Origin: Welwitschia mirabilis
Taxonomy: Eukaryota > Gnetophyta > Gnetopsida > Welwitschiales
Assembly: GCA_051453625.1 (NCBI GenBank)
Contig: JBOZIK010000001.1
Coordinates: 178,846,672-178,905,008, forward strand
Length of the DNA: 58,337 nucleotides
Reading direction: 5' to 3'
In this document: in pieces, positions 10,530-22,457 of the stretch
Layout of the letters: each line of letters begins with the position of its first letter
How positions within the stretch are numbered: position 1 is the stretch's first letter
Notes under the pieces: model-generated
The model's database searches: none
The model's input: only the letters and a program-made list of their open reading frames with translations
What the model was told of the DNA's origin: nothing
Position numbers and translations under genes: made by a program

Positions 10530-10960
10530 AAGATAAACTTTTATTAAATAAGACCATTCCACATTGTGACTGATGCATCTAAGCATGCTACGAGAGTAGT
10601 TTTAGGACAAAAAAATAATGACAACAAACCTTATGTTATTACATACATAAGTAAGAACTTCAAATCAACTTAACAAAATTATACAATAACAAAGAAGGAA
10701 TTGTTGGCAGTAGTAATGGAATTAGAGAAATTTAGACATTACATATTAGATCATGAAGTAAAAGTTCATACTAACCATAATGAATAAAAAAAAGTAAACT
10801 CGAGAATTATCAAATGCATGTTATTAACATAAGAGTTTGATTTAAAAATAATTAATAGAAAAGGAATAAAGAATGTGATAGTAGATCACCTATTAAGGTT
10901 AGAGTTTTTAGATGAAAAGAAAATCTACATTAGATATGAATTTCCAGATGAATATTTTTT
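10530..10960 (+). pseudogene. C RNase H remnant
   Basis: HIVTDASKHATRVVLGQ at about 10562-10612 has the catalytic Asp. NDNKPYVITYISKNF and YTITKKELLAVVMELEKF follow (to about 10736), with the Glu of KKELLA. The domain ends near IVDHLLRLEF (about 10880). RNase H removes the RNA strand during reverse transcription. The frame is better preserved here than in its neighbours. Confidence 0.8.
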
Positions 10961-10969
10961 TTAGGTATC

Positions 10970-12300
10970 CATAAATCCATGTATGTTGAAATTGCTAACT
11001 TTCTTGTAAGTAAAATATTACCCTCTTTTATGACTTATTATGAGAGAAAAAGATTATTGAGGAAATCTAGAGAATATATTTGACATGATAAAATGTTAGT
11101 TAGAGAATGCAAGGATCATGTCATCAGAAGATGTATAGATGAGAACTTATAAGAGGAGATTTTAAAAAAAGCTCATGAAGGAGGAGGAGAACCTTATGGT
11201 GCAAAAGGAATAGGAATGAAAATTCTTCATATGGGATATTATTGATGCACCATCTTCAAAGATGTAAACAGGCATGTCTAGAGTTATGACAAATGTCAGA
11301 GACAAGACATATTTAACCAAAAGTTAGAAATGCCATAACATTGGATTTAAATAGTCAAACCCTTGATGTTTGAGGAATAGATTTTATTGTACATATCAAT
11401 ACCTTATCCTTTGATAAAAAGTATATTCTAGTCTATGTTGATTACTTCATTAAGTGAAACGAGGTTAAGGCTATGACTAATTATTCTTCCTAAACTATAG
11501 TTAACATTTTCCTTAAGAATATCATCTACTAGTCTAGAGCACCCCAAAGTCTTATATACAATAGAATAACCCATTTTACTAGTGAAAGTTTTGAGAAAAG
11601 TTTAACTCAATTTGGAATCCATCACAAAATATCTACTACTCATCAACCCCAATACAATTACCAAGGAGAAGTAATTAATAGAGAGCTCAATATAAAATTA
11701 ACTAAGGTTATAAATAATTAAAAAAACTAATTGGGCTAATAAACTAAATGAAGCTATATGGGATTATAGAATAACTTGAAAACACACTATAATATTTACT
11801 TCCTATGAATTAGTCTCTAGAAAAAAGCTATTTTTCTAATTGAATTTAGAATAAAAATATTTAAATTAGCTAAAGAATTAAAATGTAATTTAAACACAAC
11901 TCAAAAAGAAGGGATAGAATATGAATATTTTAGATGAAAATATAAAAGAAGCTCTTTTACATAAAGAACTTATACAACAAAAAACTAAAATATATCATGA
12001 TAACAAAATTAGAAAAACAAATCTTAATATAGAAGACTCGATATTAATTTATGATCCTAAGAAAATCTATTTGAAATAAAAATTTGAATAAAACTGGCTC
12101 AGATCCTATACTATAGCCAATGTCCTAGGAAATGGAGCCATATAAATATATGATCCTAATGAAAAAGTAACCTACCAAGTGAATGGATAAAGAGTTAGAA
12201 TGTATAATGATTATAAATCCATACTAAATTCCTTAGGAAACCCTGACAAGATGAAAGAATACTTCCACTCTACCTATAAAATAAGCTTTAAAACTAGATA
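10970..12300 (+). pseudogene. C integrase remnant
   Basis: The N-terminal zinc-binding area is visible as LQEEILKKAHEGG (about 11147-11185) and VQSYDKCQRQDIF (about 11276-11315). The core follows with YILVYVDYFIK (about 11422-11455, first Asp) and GIHHKISTTHQPQYN near 11610-11655. The C-terminal part reads DPNEKVTYQVNGQRVRMYND-like near 12150-12215, the module after the core in Tat-type integrases. Multiple stops. Confidence 0.75.
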
Positions 12301-12309
12301 ATTAAAAAG

Positions 12310-12540
12310 CATGTCATTTCTTTAAAGTTTATTCAGTATATCTATTTACTAAATTGTTAAGGTAAATGAAATAATTAGAAAATTAGAAGTTAACTTGATA
12401 AGTCTTCAATAGAGAATTGTGCATCATCTTTAGTATGGAGAATGAAAAGACATATTGCATCACAGAAGTACCTTTTTAGTATTTGTTTGAATATCAAAAA
12501 AAAAGGAAAAAAAAGAAAGCTATAATGTTTTACCAGAAGT
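12310..12540 (+). other. C post-integrase spacer
   Basis: No coding similarity seen. It ends in an A-rich run just before the tandem repeat. Confidence 0.4.
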
Positions 12541-12542
12541 AT

Positions 12543-12721
12543 ATTAGGGTAAATATTCCCAAGAGGGGCTTTTGGTAGTATAATATGGTAGCTATGAGAG
12601 CTCCACTGAGGGGTGAGTTAGTCATGATATATATATATATATTAGGGCAAATATTCCCGAGAGGGGCTTTTGGTAGTACAATATGGTAGCTATGAGAGCT
12701 CCACTGAGGGGTGAGTTAGTC

Positions 12722-12724
<3 letters not shown>
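12543..12724 (+). repeat. Two-copy tandem repeat, about 84 bases each
   Basis: Copy 1 (12543-12626) and copy 2 (12641-12724) both run from attaggg to gtcatg with only a few differences. A short AT run separates them. They lie just after integrase, where Tat-lineage elements often carry tandem repeats. Confidence 0.85.

Positions 12725-12768
<44 letters not shown>
12725..12768. repeat. (TA)n microsatellite
   Basis: After a short TTTTA start, a nearly perfect TA run of about 40 bases follows the second repeat copy. Confidence 0.9.
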
Positions 12769-12770
<2 letters not shown>

Positions 12771-13234
12771 TATAGATTTTTAATCCTCTAATAGTGGTTG
12801 CACTCTTCTTATTATGATTAAACTAAGTTGTAAAAGATAAAATAAGGAGAAATAGTTGTGTTCTAGGAATCATCTGAGACATAGCTAGTTACTAAAGCTA
12901 GAATCTCATCATAATTGAAAATCAAGAAAATAAAGAAACCAAAAGGAAATACTTCAATCTATAATGGAATGTATATCCAAATGCCTTCAATTCAAAAACA
13001 TGTACAATTATTAAATTTTTTTCAACCTAAAATAAAACTTCAAAGTTTTAGAATCAATTTATATAATCTTAATAATTTATTGAATTAGTTAGCTTAAATT
13101 TCCTTTAGTGGAACAGACATGCTTAGGATAAAGTAAAATACTAATTTAAAAAATGTTTTAAATAAATCCCAAACTTTATTAAATAAAGTAATTTATTACA
13201 TTCTTTTATACAAAAATTAAAAAAAAAAATGAAA

Positions 13235-13934
13235 ACACTCTTCAAGAGATAGATTCCTTCAAGCAACTTAATTTTTGAAATAGCCAAAGAACTTGTTCTT
13301 CTAGTGGGAATGCCTATTTATTGACGATAAACATGTAGAATTATTACTTAGATGTAGTAAATGCGTCTTACCTAGTAATTGAATCAACATGTTGATTTCC
13401 TCTAAGTGGGATAGCTAAGAGTTTTGATAAGGCTTAAAATTTCATAGAATTTTCTCTACATTGTCCTTATTGAAACTGAGTGCAACAAGGCTTAGGATAG
13501 AGTTGGTGCCTTGAAGCTAGTTAACTTTATTTTCTAATACTTGCATTTATCTAGTTAGCTAACCTAGAGATATATTGTAAATTAGCTCATCATAATTAAG
13601 CTGTTGACACAACTCCTTAGTCCCTAGCCTCATATACTCATCCATTAAGTGATCAACTAATGAACCAAAGCTCAGAGGAATGAAATCACCCCCAAAATAG
13701 TTTTTACCAACTTCAATGATGATGGAATCTATAGCATCTAAGAACTCAACAGTTGAACTATAATCATAGTATAGAAATTATTAGACTACATTTTTAAATC
13801 TAATGGAGATGTGAGGAGATTGAGGATCTATAGTTCTTATGCACATATCTATCTACATAGTATCTAAAAAGGTGTTGCTTCACATTTTTAATGCCAGTAG
13901 CACTAGTAAAAGAATAAGAAGGAGTGTAAGCCAT
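13235..13934 (-). pseudogene. Antisense accessory ORF of C, unrecognised
   Basis: Minus strand, ATG at 13934-13932 (MAYTPSYSFTSATG). After a frame change, a long open stretch with DAIDSIIIEVGKNYFGGDF runs through SFGSLVDHLMDEYMRLG and KELCQQLNYDELIYNISL down to about 13565. The remainder decays. Two adjacent stops upstream of YYDYSSTVEFL look like former Gln codons. I do not recognise a family. Its place, antisense between integrase and 3' LTR, fits the reverse-strand genes known in some Tat elements. Confidence 0.5.
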
Positions 13935-14049
13935 AAAAATTGATGTAGGAAAGGAGATGAAAAGTGAAGAAAAATTTAGTAAAGGGAATTACTAAGCTCA
14001 GATGAAGAGTGATGAATGATTAAGAAGGGATGAAATACAATATATATGT

Positions 14050-14520
14050 CAAACTTTATTCTTTTATCTAATAAGTGTAATTCATGTAATTTGTCAAGTG
14101 CACATGTATTTCATTTTTAAGTAAAAAATTGAATAAGTGATATACCTATTTTGCTAACATCTAAAGTGTACTAAATGTCCTATCTTCAAGTAGGTCTAGA
14201 ATCAAGGAATTTCAAACTGACTAATATTCAACCTAAAAATGGAACTTTAGACCTATTTATGACTAGTTTAAATTTTCGAAGTCCATGCTATTATAGGGAT
14301 CCACCAAATCTTTCTTTCGAAAACTACATCATTAATAATTACGATGAATCTTGTAGATGGCTTGTGATTAAAAAGAAATTGTTTATCTATATCCAAAAGC
14401 TTGAAAATGATTTTCTTTTGTCTTATTTTAAAAGGTGAAAAAGAGAATTACCCATGTTTTTCTCCAGTAGAATGCTGTCATAAATTAAAGTTTAAAGTCA
14501 AAGGGAAATCACTTGGTTGG
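14050..14520 (+). other. C interior, no firm gene
   Basis: An 87-codon open frame at 14175-14438 (MSYLQVGLESRNFKLTNIQP...) stands out for lacking stops, but it has no recognisable motif and may be chance. Nothing else seen. Confidence 0.3.
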
Positions 14521-14910
14521 CTAATACTAAGTTAAAGATAAAACTTTAGATTAGATTTTAAGACAGATTTTTAAAAATTGAATCTTTTTAAGCTTATACC
14601 AATTAAAGTCAAAACTTTGAGTCATATTTCATACCCAAAATTATTTATCTTCCTTCATAACTTGCATTTAAATAATTATACTTTGATTAACTAATACCAA
14701 CTAGAAGTTAAAACTTTAAATTGGATTTTAAGCTAGTCCCAATATTTCTTTTCCTATGATCAGAAACATAGAAGTGCGTGGTAGATTAATATCAGCTTAA
14801 AGTTGAAACTTTAAATCAGATTTTAAGCCTAACCCTCAGCTAGCAAGTCCTAGTAGTTAACTAATACCAGTACAAAGCTAAAGCTTTGGACTGGATTTCA
14901 AGCCAACTTA
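14521..14910 (+). repeat. Five diverged copies of a 72-98 base repeat
   Basis: The word ctaatacYa...aagttaaaactttaaat followed by tggattttaagc recurs near 14521, 14593, 14691, 14787 and 14859. Spacing alternates between about 72 and 97 bases. Each unit holds a small inverted repeat, AAGTT...AACTT. It lies between the two accessory ORFs of C. Confidence 0.65.
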
Positions 14911-15894
14911 ATTAGTGAACTTGCTTTTGAAGAGGAAAGTCTTATTATTGATGATTCCCCTTAACTTATTTCTATAACTCTCACATGGTAACTTTATTCT
15001 TTTATTTACACATTCATTCTTGATAACAATGTTAAGAATTCAAAGAATCCCATTGAGAACTCACGAGTTCTTGATGATCAACTTTGAATTCTTTAGATTG
15101 CCTCTGTAATGGATTTTATGATCCTCATCAAAAACTCATGAGTTCTTGATGATCCTTGTCAAATCCAGTGATGTGGGAAGTGATTGTAACTTAAATATGA
15201 CTACATGTTTCTTCTTCATCATAAGTAAAGTTGTTCTTAATGACTTATTTCTATTCTCGATGATCTCCATTACATTGTTAAATCCACATCATATCATATT
15301 ATGCCAATCATGTCAATGCTACCATATCAGCATTCACATTACTAGCTTCAACTCAATAAAATTTTTGGATTTTCACCTTACCAAATCAGCATTCAAATTC
15401 TTTCAACATCAGTAAGGTATGAAAATTTCTAATTAGATCTATTTTCTCCATGATAAGATTTTTATTTACTACTCAATCATATGAATTTAATGCAATAGTA
15501 AGTGCAAATTTTACCTATTTAAAGCAGGTAATAAGTTAGTAATTTTTACTTTTACCTTGCATTTTTACTTTATTTTATTATTTATTTTCTTGTTTTTGAG
15601 CTCCTCGATAATGGTGGACAACCTTAGAGCTAAAATTTTAGGTATCATTATTCTCTCTTTTGCACATTTAAGAGCCTGCTAAACTTCACTTGGGGATAGA
15701 GTTAAATAGGTTTACTACATGCAGTGCTTTTAGTTTAGCTAAGTAATGCTTTATCTTATTAGGAAGTGAATTGTATTTAAAGGTTTTCTATTGCAATTCT
15801 CTTGCTTAAGCCTACATCTGGCATAAATTTTTATAGAATGCATGGTTATTTCATCTCTAAACTGCACTTAAGTTCTTGTAGATTCTTGCTTGAT
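14911..15894 (+). other. C interior spacer
   Basis: A 25-base word around CTCATGAGTTCTTGATGATC occurs twice (about 15060-15084 and 15135-15157), with a related form between. A small ATG frame at 15612 (MVDNLRAKILGIIIL) could be an N-terminus for the following ORF but is not continuous with it. Otherwise nothing seen. Confidence 0.35.
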
Positions 15895-17945
15895 AGAATT
15901 TAAGTAAAGAATCAATGAGCTAGAATGGTATGAATGGATTACTGTGAATGAAAAATTCTCTTTTTATGAAGTTTACAAGAATTTGAAAATAAACAATGCG
16001 AAAACTATGTTGGAAATCACTGTGGAGAACTAGCGACTAACAGTCACCCAAGAGAACATAAGAGAAATTCTACACCTACCACTTAGAGGAAAATCCATAG
16101 ATGATACTCATAGAAAAGAAGACACAAATCTGAGTATGAATCTACTAGGAGGAGTAGTAGTTCAGGGATGAATACTAGTCCACAAAGATACAAAACTAGA
16201 ATTCCTCATTATTTATAGGATGGTGGCCAATAATTTGGTATCCATTCTTCATAAATAGAAGGATATCACATTACCTGATCTTTATATGATTACAACTATG
16301 AAGGATAATACAAATTGCATTAATGTCAATATTGCAGAAGGAGTCTTTTTGGGATGGTAAGGCATATTAACAAATTGAATAAAGTTAGAATTAGAGATTT
16401 GGGTATTACAAGACTTGAATTTCCTTTCCTAATTACCTAAATTTTGAATAAAAATATAAGTGCATTTCAACTAAGTAAACCTTATATTAAAGTCTTCATT
16501 TAGAGCTTATTTGGGGTAAAGAAGTTTCTAAAATCTTAAGGTACAAGATAGCCTAGTTAGATCTAGGGAAATATTATTTTGCTCCAAAAAGTATACTTTC
16601 ATTATTACCCCATTCAATTATACCATAAGAATCAACCTAGTTCACATTTAAGGAACTTTTTCCTTCCCTTCTATTTTAGTCTAGCCAATTCTCCAAAGCA
16701 CTAAAGGAGGACAAACTAGACAACTTATGTAGTGCTTTGAATTTAGTTAAAGATGAAATATAAGTTTATCTAGATAAGAAAGATAAATTTTTAGCATTTC
16801 AAGATTAGGTTGGTCATCTAAAAGTTGAAAATAAAATCTTAAAATAGAAACTAAATCAAGAAAAAGAGAATAATGAATAACTATGTCAAGATATCACTAA
16901 TCGAGAAAGATATTCAACTCTTTAAATATTTTAAAGAAGTAAGCAAGAATTTACAAATGGCTTATGAACACATTATTGAACTAGAATTAGCTATTAAAGA
17001 TAAAGGAGAGATGAAAAATTTTCCAAGAGAAAAGCCATACTTGTTAGTATTCCTATTACAGAATTTGGCTTCAAGCAAAAAGTATGATGCTGAATATATT
17101 AAGCATTAATAAAAATTTATCACTTTCATGCATAATGAATGGCCTCTACCCCTGAACAGGGAATTCTCAGATAAAATTTATGAAGACCTATAAGGGATGA
17201 ATGAGAAATTTATGAAAATTCATGCAGAGGCCTGAGAGTATAGACAAAAATTGCATGAATTCCAAGGTTCTTTGGAATTAGCCATGCTGTGCAGCCTTAA
17301 CTATTACCTTCAAAATTTATACAATTTTATTAATAGGTATGAAGAATAGTACAAAAGGGAATCAAAACTCCCATAAGATAAATCAAAAACTTTTTGAATG
17401 ATACTATAATAGAATTTTGTAGAATTTTAGAAGAATGTAAATTAGGTGTCAAAGTTTTTACAGTGTCCTCTTAGGATTTTTAGCAGTTATGTTCTTTTAG
17501 AGATAAAATTGTTCAGAACATGACTATGCTGAGAGGCACTTTTGCAATTTTTTTTTAAAGTTATAACATAAAGACTTGTCAGAGATGTATATAGTTCCTT
17601 TTGGAAAACTCAAGATTGGAATGAGAAATTGGGGTAACTTTTAAAATAGAACATGCACCCTAAAGTCCTAAGACAAAAGCTCTTTCAACTTCCAATAGAA
17701 AGAGAGGAGAACCACCCAAGTCAACGGCTCCTCTCTGAGGTAGAGGCCAAAATAGAAAAGTAATTCTAGAGTAGATAAAAATAAAAGTTATAGATTTAAA
17801 TGATCTTACTCTTCAAGAAGAATAAAGAAAGATTTTAGAGGCTTTGGAAAAAGCAAAATAGTCTGCCCATATGACTAGATAAGAGAGAAGAGTCAGAATT
17901 CAACAAGGAGCAATCATTCATTCTCAAAAGAAGGAAATGAAAATA
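15895..17945 (+). pseudogene. Sense accessory ORF of C, plant transposon protein-like
   Basis: The N-terminal part (15920-16370) reads INELEWYEWITVNEKFSF, then EVYKNL, then EITVEN...LTVTQENIREILHLPL and later a YRMVANNLVSILHK helix. This resembles the 'putative plant transposon protein' pattern (RGW...LVREFYANL...VRG...I...LGLP). A heptad-like coiled coil follows (about 16800-17110; 16873-17109 is fully open), then a basic tail MTR-ERRVRIQQGAI near 17870-17915. Stops mostly fall at expected Gln codons. Function unknown; it precedes the PPT. Confidence 0.5.
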
Positions 17946-18011
17946 AATAAGATTTTTTATTTTCTTTATCTCTTGTAAATACTCTATTTGTTAAGGGACT
18001 AATAAAGACTT

Positions 18012-18024
18012 TAGCTTAGGGGAA
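18012..18024 (+). other. C polypurine tract
   Basis: TAGCTTAGGGGAA lies immediately before the 3' LTR start, the expected place for the plus-strand primer. It is interrupted by pyrimidines, so it is a decayed or weak tract. Confidence 0.5.
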
Positions 18025-18025
18025 C

Positions 18026-18979
18026 TGATGAAGCTAAATATTATGTAATAATTTGCTTATTAATGAAGTGTTTTTATCATGTCAATCATATTTTTCATTA
18101 GTATATAGTTTTTTAATCTATTTTTATGCCTACTAATAATTATATTAGTGGGTACTATGTTAGTAGGTTGGTATATATATCATTATTATACTTTAAGTAC
18201 AGGATGTCAAGTGGAATAAGGATGAGAGAAAAGGTTGAGGAGCAAATCAACATAACAACCTCAACCACTTGCCTATTTCTAAAGAGTAAAGAGTGGAAGA
18301 TAAAAAACTGACTAGGATATAAAAATGCGATCACCACCAAAGGTGGGGATCTTTTTGGCACATAAGTTCTAGAAATAGATAAGGCAAAGAGATTAAGTAA
18401 GGAAACTCTAGCTAGCCTAGAAAGGTATCAGTAGCATTTTCCCACATTCCATAGTATTACCTGAAAAGGAGAACACACTTGTTAGTTAATTTTTATGTAC
18501 AATTGGTCTTTCAATATAAAAGCTAAAAAGGTTTGAATATTATTGTATGCATCTTTTATTACTTGAAAAAGTAATATTACTTCTGTCTCACTCTTATTTA
18601 TGTAGCTGAATATAAACTAGAATAATTTTAGTGCTTAGAAATAAGTATTAATTAATAGGTTGCTTAAATTTGGTTATGTTTCATTTCTTTCTCTATTCCT
18701 TCTTAATGTATTATATGTACATAGTAGTTTTATTTTAATAAATAACCTGCCTAGTTTAAGTGACTTCATCACAAGACTATTGTGATGATGAATTTTCAAC
18801 CAAATGGTTAAGTCGTAAATAGTTCTTTAGTAAGATTTCATGTATTTTTATTTTAGTGATGTATGCTTTTTTTATGTTAATAGTAGCATAATTTCTATAC
18901 CTTTCCAACATTATTTATAGTTTCTAGTGATATTTTATGATACTTTATACATTTATCTTATAACATAACCCACCCATCA
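18026..18979 (+). repeat. C 3' LTR
   Basis: It starts TGATG and ends CATCA, a perfect five-base terminal inverted repeat, 954 bases long. The second half (from about 18559) matches 5298-5713. The first half has no partner in the window because A cut the 5' copy. Two overlapping ORFs here, one on each strand (18126-18311 and 18155-18361), are chance frames. Confidence 0.75.
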
Positions 18980-19088
18980 TTATACATCCTAGAAGGTCAA
19001 TGAATCAACCATTTATCATACTTCACTAGTGATAACTATGAATTTTGAAAGAAAAGAGTGCAAGTTTTTATTAAAGTAATGAGTTTTA
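18980..19088. other. Sequence between C and B
   Basis: 109 bases that belong to neither element. Joined to 57682 onward it would be the target into which B inserted. No feature recognised. Confidence 0.5.
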
Positions 19089-19093
19089 ACTAT
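19089..19093. repeat. B target-site duplication, left (ACTAT)
   Basis: ACTAT directly before the LTR start TGG; identical to 57677-57681 directly after the other LTR. Five bases is the usual TSD size for LTR elements. Confidence 0.75.
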
Positions 19094-20195
19094 TGGACTA
19101 TTATGGAAGAAGGCTTTCTCCCTTCAATGGAATCTTAAATAGCTAATGGATTTACTACTTTCATTAAGGTGACATAATTTCATTTGCTATGTAGAGTTTG
19201 GTGAACTCAATAACTACTTGATTCTTCATAGCTTTTCAATCAGAATGAGAGGTAAGAATTTAAGGTACTCAAAATCCTTCAAATTAAACAAGACTTAGAC
19301 TAAGTAATTATAGTATCCATTCAAATAACAATAAAACTTTATACTAAATTTGTTACTTAAGCATTAAAAGTACAAATTGACTTGCAACTTAAAATTAAAA
19401 GAAGAGAACTATTATGTATTAAATTAAAGAAGGTGCACTACATTAAATGAAGAAGGAAGATGGAAAGAACTCCTTAAGCTATTCTTAAAGCAAGCTATCA
19501 CCCCAAATAAAGCACTTAGAAGGTTATGTTTATAATGAAGGATGTTATAAATGAGGACTCAAGGCTTTTTCTATAGGCAAGCATAAGGTAAGGGGTGGTG
19601 ATAAGCCTTTAGCTTGTAGCATTAGATGAGTAGTTATAAAGTGTATCATGTAGTGTTAAGTGAGGCCATTATTATCTTGCATTAGGTAGAAATCATCATG
19701 AAGAGTCTAACACTTGACTCTTAGATACTACTGCTTTTATCAACTAATGATACTACCATGTGTCTCCACTATCATCTTACTTAGCACTGCTACATGTCAT
19801 TGCTAAGTATCATCATCATCATCATTGTCACATGTTATTAAAGATGCTAATTATTTCTAATATGAAATCTGTTTAAGCCCATAACTGCATTCAACTAAAT
19901 TTTGCATGACAACTTTAGAACATGAGATGTGAGATGATTTACTTAGAATAACTGGTAGCCCTAGTGACCTAGATAGTAATACCAACATTTTAGACTAAAT
20001 GATGTTCATATTTGACAATGTTTCTCTAAATGGGATAATTATCTTGAAAATGTCATAGGAAGATGATAAATTCATGATTATTATAGAAAAGTAATAAAAG
20101 ACATATTTTTATGATAAATTAGTTATATTAATATCTTTTATTAAGATAAATTAATCAAATAACTTAATTAGAATGTCAATTTTTACATGTTAACA
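19094..20195 (-). repeat. B 3' LTR
   Basis: It matches 56577-57676 throughout, though diverged; for example both carry tgcaactt(a/g)aaattaaaag and end catgttaaca. On the minus strand it starts TGTTAACATG. Length about 1.1 kb. The copies differ at many sites, suggesting that B is old. No TATA box survives here; the partner has one. Confidence 0.75.
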
Positions 20196-21589
20196 CATCC
20201 TGCAAGAAGACTTTTATGAGAATTTTAGTTGAAAGTTGATAATAAAATGATTAATATGGGAATAATTGTCTAGGAAAAAACACTCAAGTATGAAAAATGA
20301 TATATCCTTGAAAACCTTATAATTGATTTTCTAAAACTAAGGCATCAAGATTTAGAACTTCTATGAAAAATGATGTGAGAACCAGATGTCATACTCTCTG
20401 ATCAAAACTAAACTTTATCCTTAAATTTTTATGATATAAATGTTAATACTTCTAAGAACATAGCCTTAGAAAGATTTCAGCAAGTCCTTTTCTTCAAAGG
20501 AAAAAATGCAAAATGATGCAAATAAACTATAAAAAGGAAAAACTAGATAATGTAAGATGATCATTTTTTAATTTCTTTTAAAAATTCTAAGTGAAAAGTT
20601 AATTATAAAAATAGTTTATGCCTTATGATGTTATTTCTCATGAAATAGGGGTGAAGTTAAATGGATGATAGGAATGGAGAATGAAAATAGGGCAAAGGAC
20701 TCAACATGCAATCGATGAATAAAGGAGACAACCTACCTAAGTTAATGGCCTTTATTATATTTTTGTGATTTTTAATAAATCTCAATATCAAATAAGCATA
20801 GTATCAATTAAGTAACTTATAAGAATCCAAGAAATCATAACAAATCTATAGTATAAAAATTAAAGATAATAGAACTAAGAAGGCATTCAATTCCCACCTT
20901 TTCCTTTATTTTCCTTTTTTACTAGCATATATGTCACTTGTTTTAAGCCTTTGAATCATGTTAATCATCAATTATTATGAGATTTTCTTTCGATAGAGCT
21001 AAGCATGTTGTTTTCTAAATAAATCAATTTTCCATTGCTTGTGAGTGTTCATAGCCTTGATGCAATTAATTATGTTATAATTATATTATTAGAGCTACAT
21101 TTGAATGTCTATAGCCTTGATGTAGTTAACTAAATCCAATTAAGTGATTAACGAGATGTGCATTTGGAGAAGGGATAATATTTTTATTTTTTTATTCATC
21201 TCATATTTATTTTTTAATGTACATTAGAAGGGTCATCAGCTCATTAGCTTAATTAAGAAAAATCTTGTCCCCATGAAAATCTTTAAACATTAGGAACATA
21301 ATATGAAAATAGATGCCATCTTTTTTAGCCATGTTTTCCACAATCAAATATCTTCAGTGGATGTGACTTTAACAATTAAACTTAAAATAAGTGTAACTTT
21401 TTCTTAAAGACCCATAAGTGTACTTAGTTATAACCAATGATTCAATGATAATAAGATTTCTTATTATTGATTTTTATTAAAGGCCATTAACTTGGATGTG
21501 TAAGCCTTATAAATTCATAAATCAATGGGAGGGATGAATGATAATGTTTAAAGTAATATCCATTAACTTTAAATTGGTGGGGGTTTTTA
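20196..21589 (-). other. B 3' noncoding region
   Basis: Between the end of integrase and the 3' LTR. AT-rich; no coding similarity or repeat seen. A related spacer is present in most Athila/Tat elements, some with an env-like gene, which I do not see here. Confidence 0.45.
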
Positions 21590-22457
21590 GTGTTTGGATG
21601 AGAAACACATCATTCAGAAAATGTTTTTTGTTAGAAATGGACCATTTCATTTAGATACTATTTTTCTTGGGAATACGTGTAATCATGACTTATAGAATAA
21701 AACTAGCTCTTCATATTCAAATATTTTCATAAGGATGTTTGGATTATGAAATTTTTTCATCTTTTTCTTATTGACTTTTATATTCTCTAAGCATTATTCT
21801 TAATTTTATTTAGTTAATTGAGTTAAACGACCCTTTTCTTCCTTACTTCCTCAAGATCTAAGTTCATGTTTTTGATTGTCTAATATGCTTTGTGTGCAAT
21901 TTCTACAATTAAATGACAATCTTTTCCATAGACTAACCTGAGTGGAAACATTCCTAAACTTGTTTTATAAGATATTCAATAGGCCCATAAAATGTTATTA
22001 AGCTTAAAAGATCAATATTTTCTAAATGAGTTTACTATCTTTAGCAAAATGTTCTTAATTTCTTTATTTGTAACCTTAACTTAATCACTAGTTTGGGGAT
22101 GATAAGATATTATAATCTTATGAGTGATTCCATACTTAGCAAGAAGGTTGTTAAATATTTTATTGCAAAATAGGTTCCATCATTGCTAATTAAAACTTGT
22201 AAAAAATCAAATCATGTCAAGATGTTTTGCTTAAATAATTTCATCATTATTTGACCATCATTAGATTGATACGCACATGTTTTCACCCATTTAATGATGT
22301 AATCAATACAACAAGAATATGCTAATGTTTGTTTAAGGAAGGTGATTAACATTAAAAGTATCAAAGGGTTTAATGATAAGGATGTGGTTTAGAGGCATCA
22401 TATGATTTCATCAAAGGCTATTTAGTTTTTGATAATTTTTGCAAGTTTTACAATAGA
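21590..22457 (-). pseudogene. B integrase, core and C-terminal part
   Basis: Minus-strand frames read YCKTCKNYQ (about 22445, zinc-binding Cys pair), MPLNHILIIKPFDTF, IDYIIKWVK (first catalytic Asp, about 22290-22316) and SNDGTYF (second Asp, about 22168-22190). These are followed by ISYHP-like, LDLEEVRKKR-like and a C-terminal FPRKIVSK then NGPF module near 21640-21680. This is the canonical plant gypsy integrase order. Stops are frequent. The N-terminal zinc half is displaced to 24971-25330 by solo LTR G. Confidence 0.85.

Larger units (their letters stand above)
5295..18979 (+). mobile_element. Element C: Ty3/gypsy, Tat-like, with two extra ORFs
   Basis: Plus-strand order: truncated 5' LTR, possible PBS, gag, PR, RT, RNase H, INT, tandem repeats, an antisense ORF, a sense ORF, PPT, 3' LTR. 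The two LTR parts (5298-5713 and 18559-18979) are clearly alike by eye. The long stretch with extra ORFs between INT and the 3' LTR is typical of Tat-lineage elements, some of which carry an antisense gene there. The element is interrupted by the copia LTR F and has many stops. Its left end is cut off by A. Confidence 0.75.

Noticed and set aside
15146-15415. 89-codon ORF MMILVKSSDVGSD...
   Set aside because: No recognisable domain; it lies in the C spacer and overlaps the CTCATGAGTTCTTGATGATC repeat. Probably chance.
18126-18361. Overlapping 61- and 68-codon ORFs on opposite strands
   Set aside because: They lie inside the C 3' LTR, have no motif and no counterpart; AT-rich DNA gives such frames by chance.
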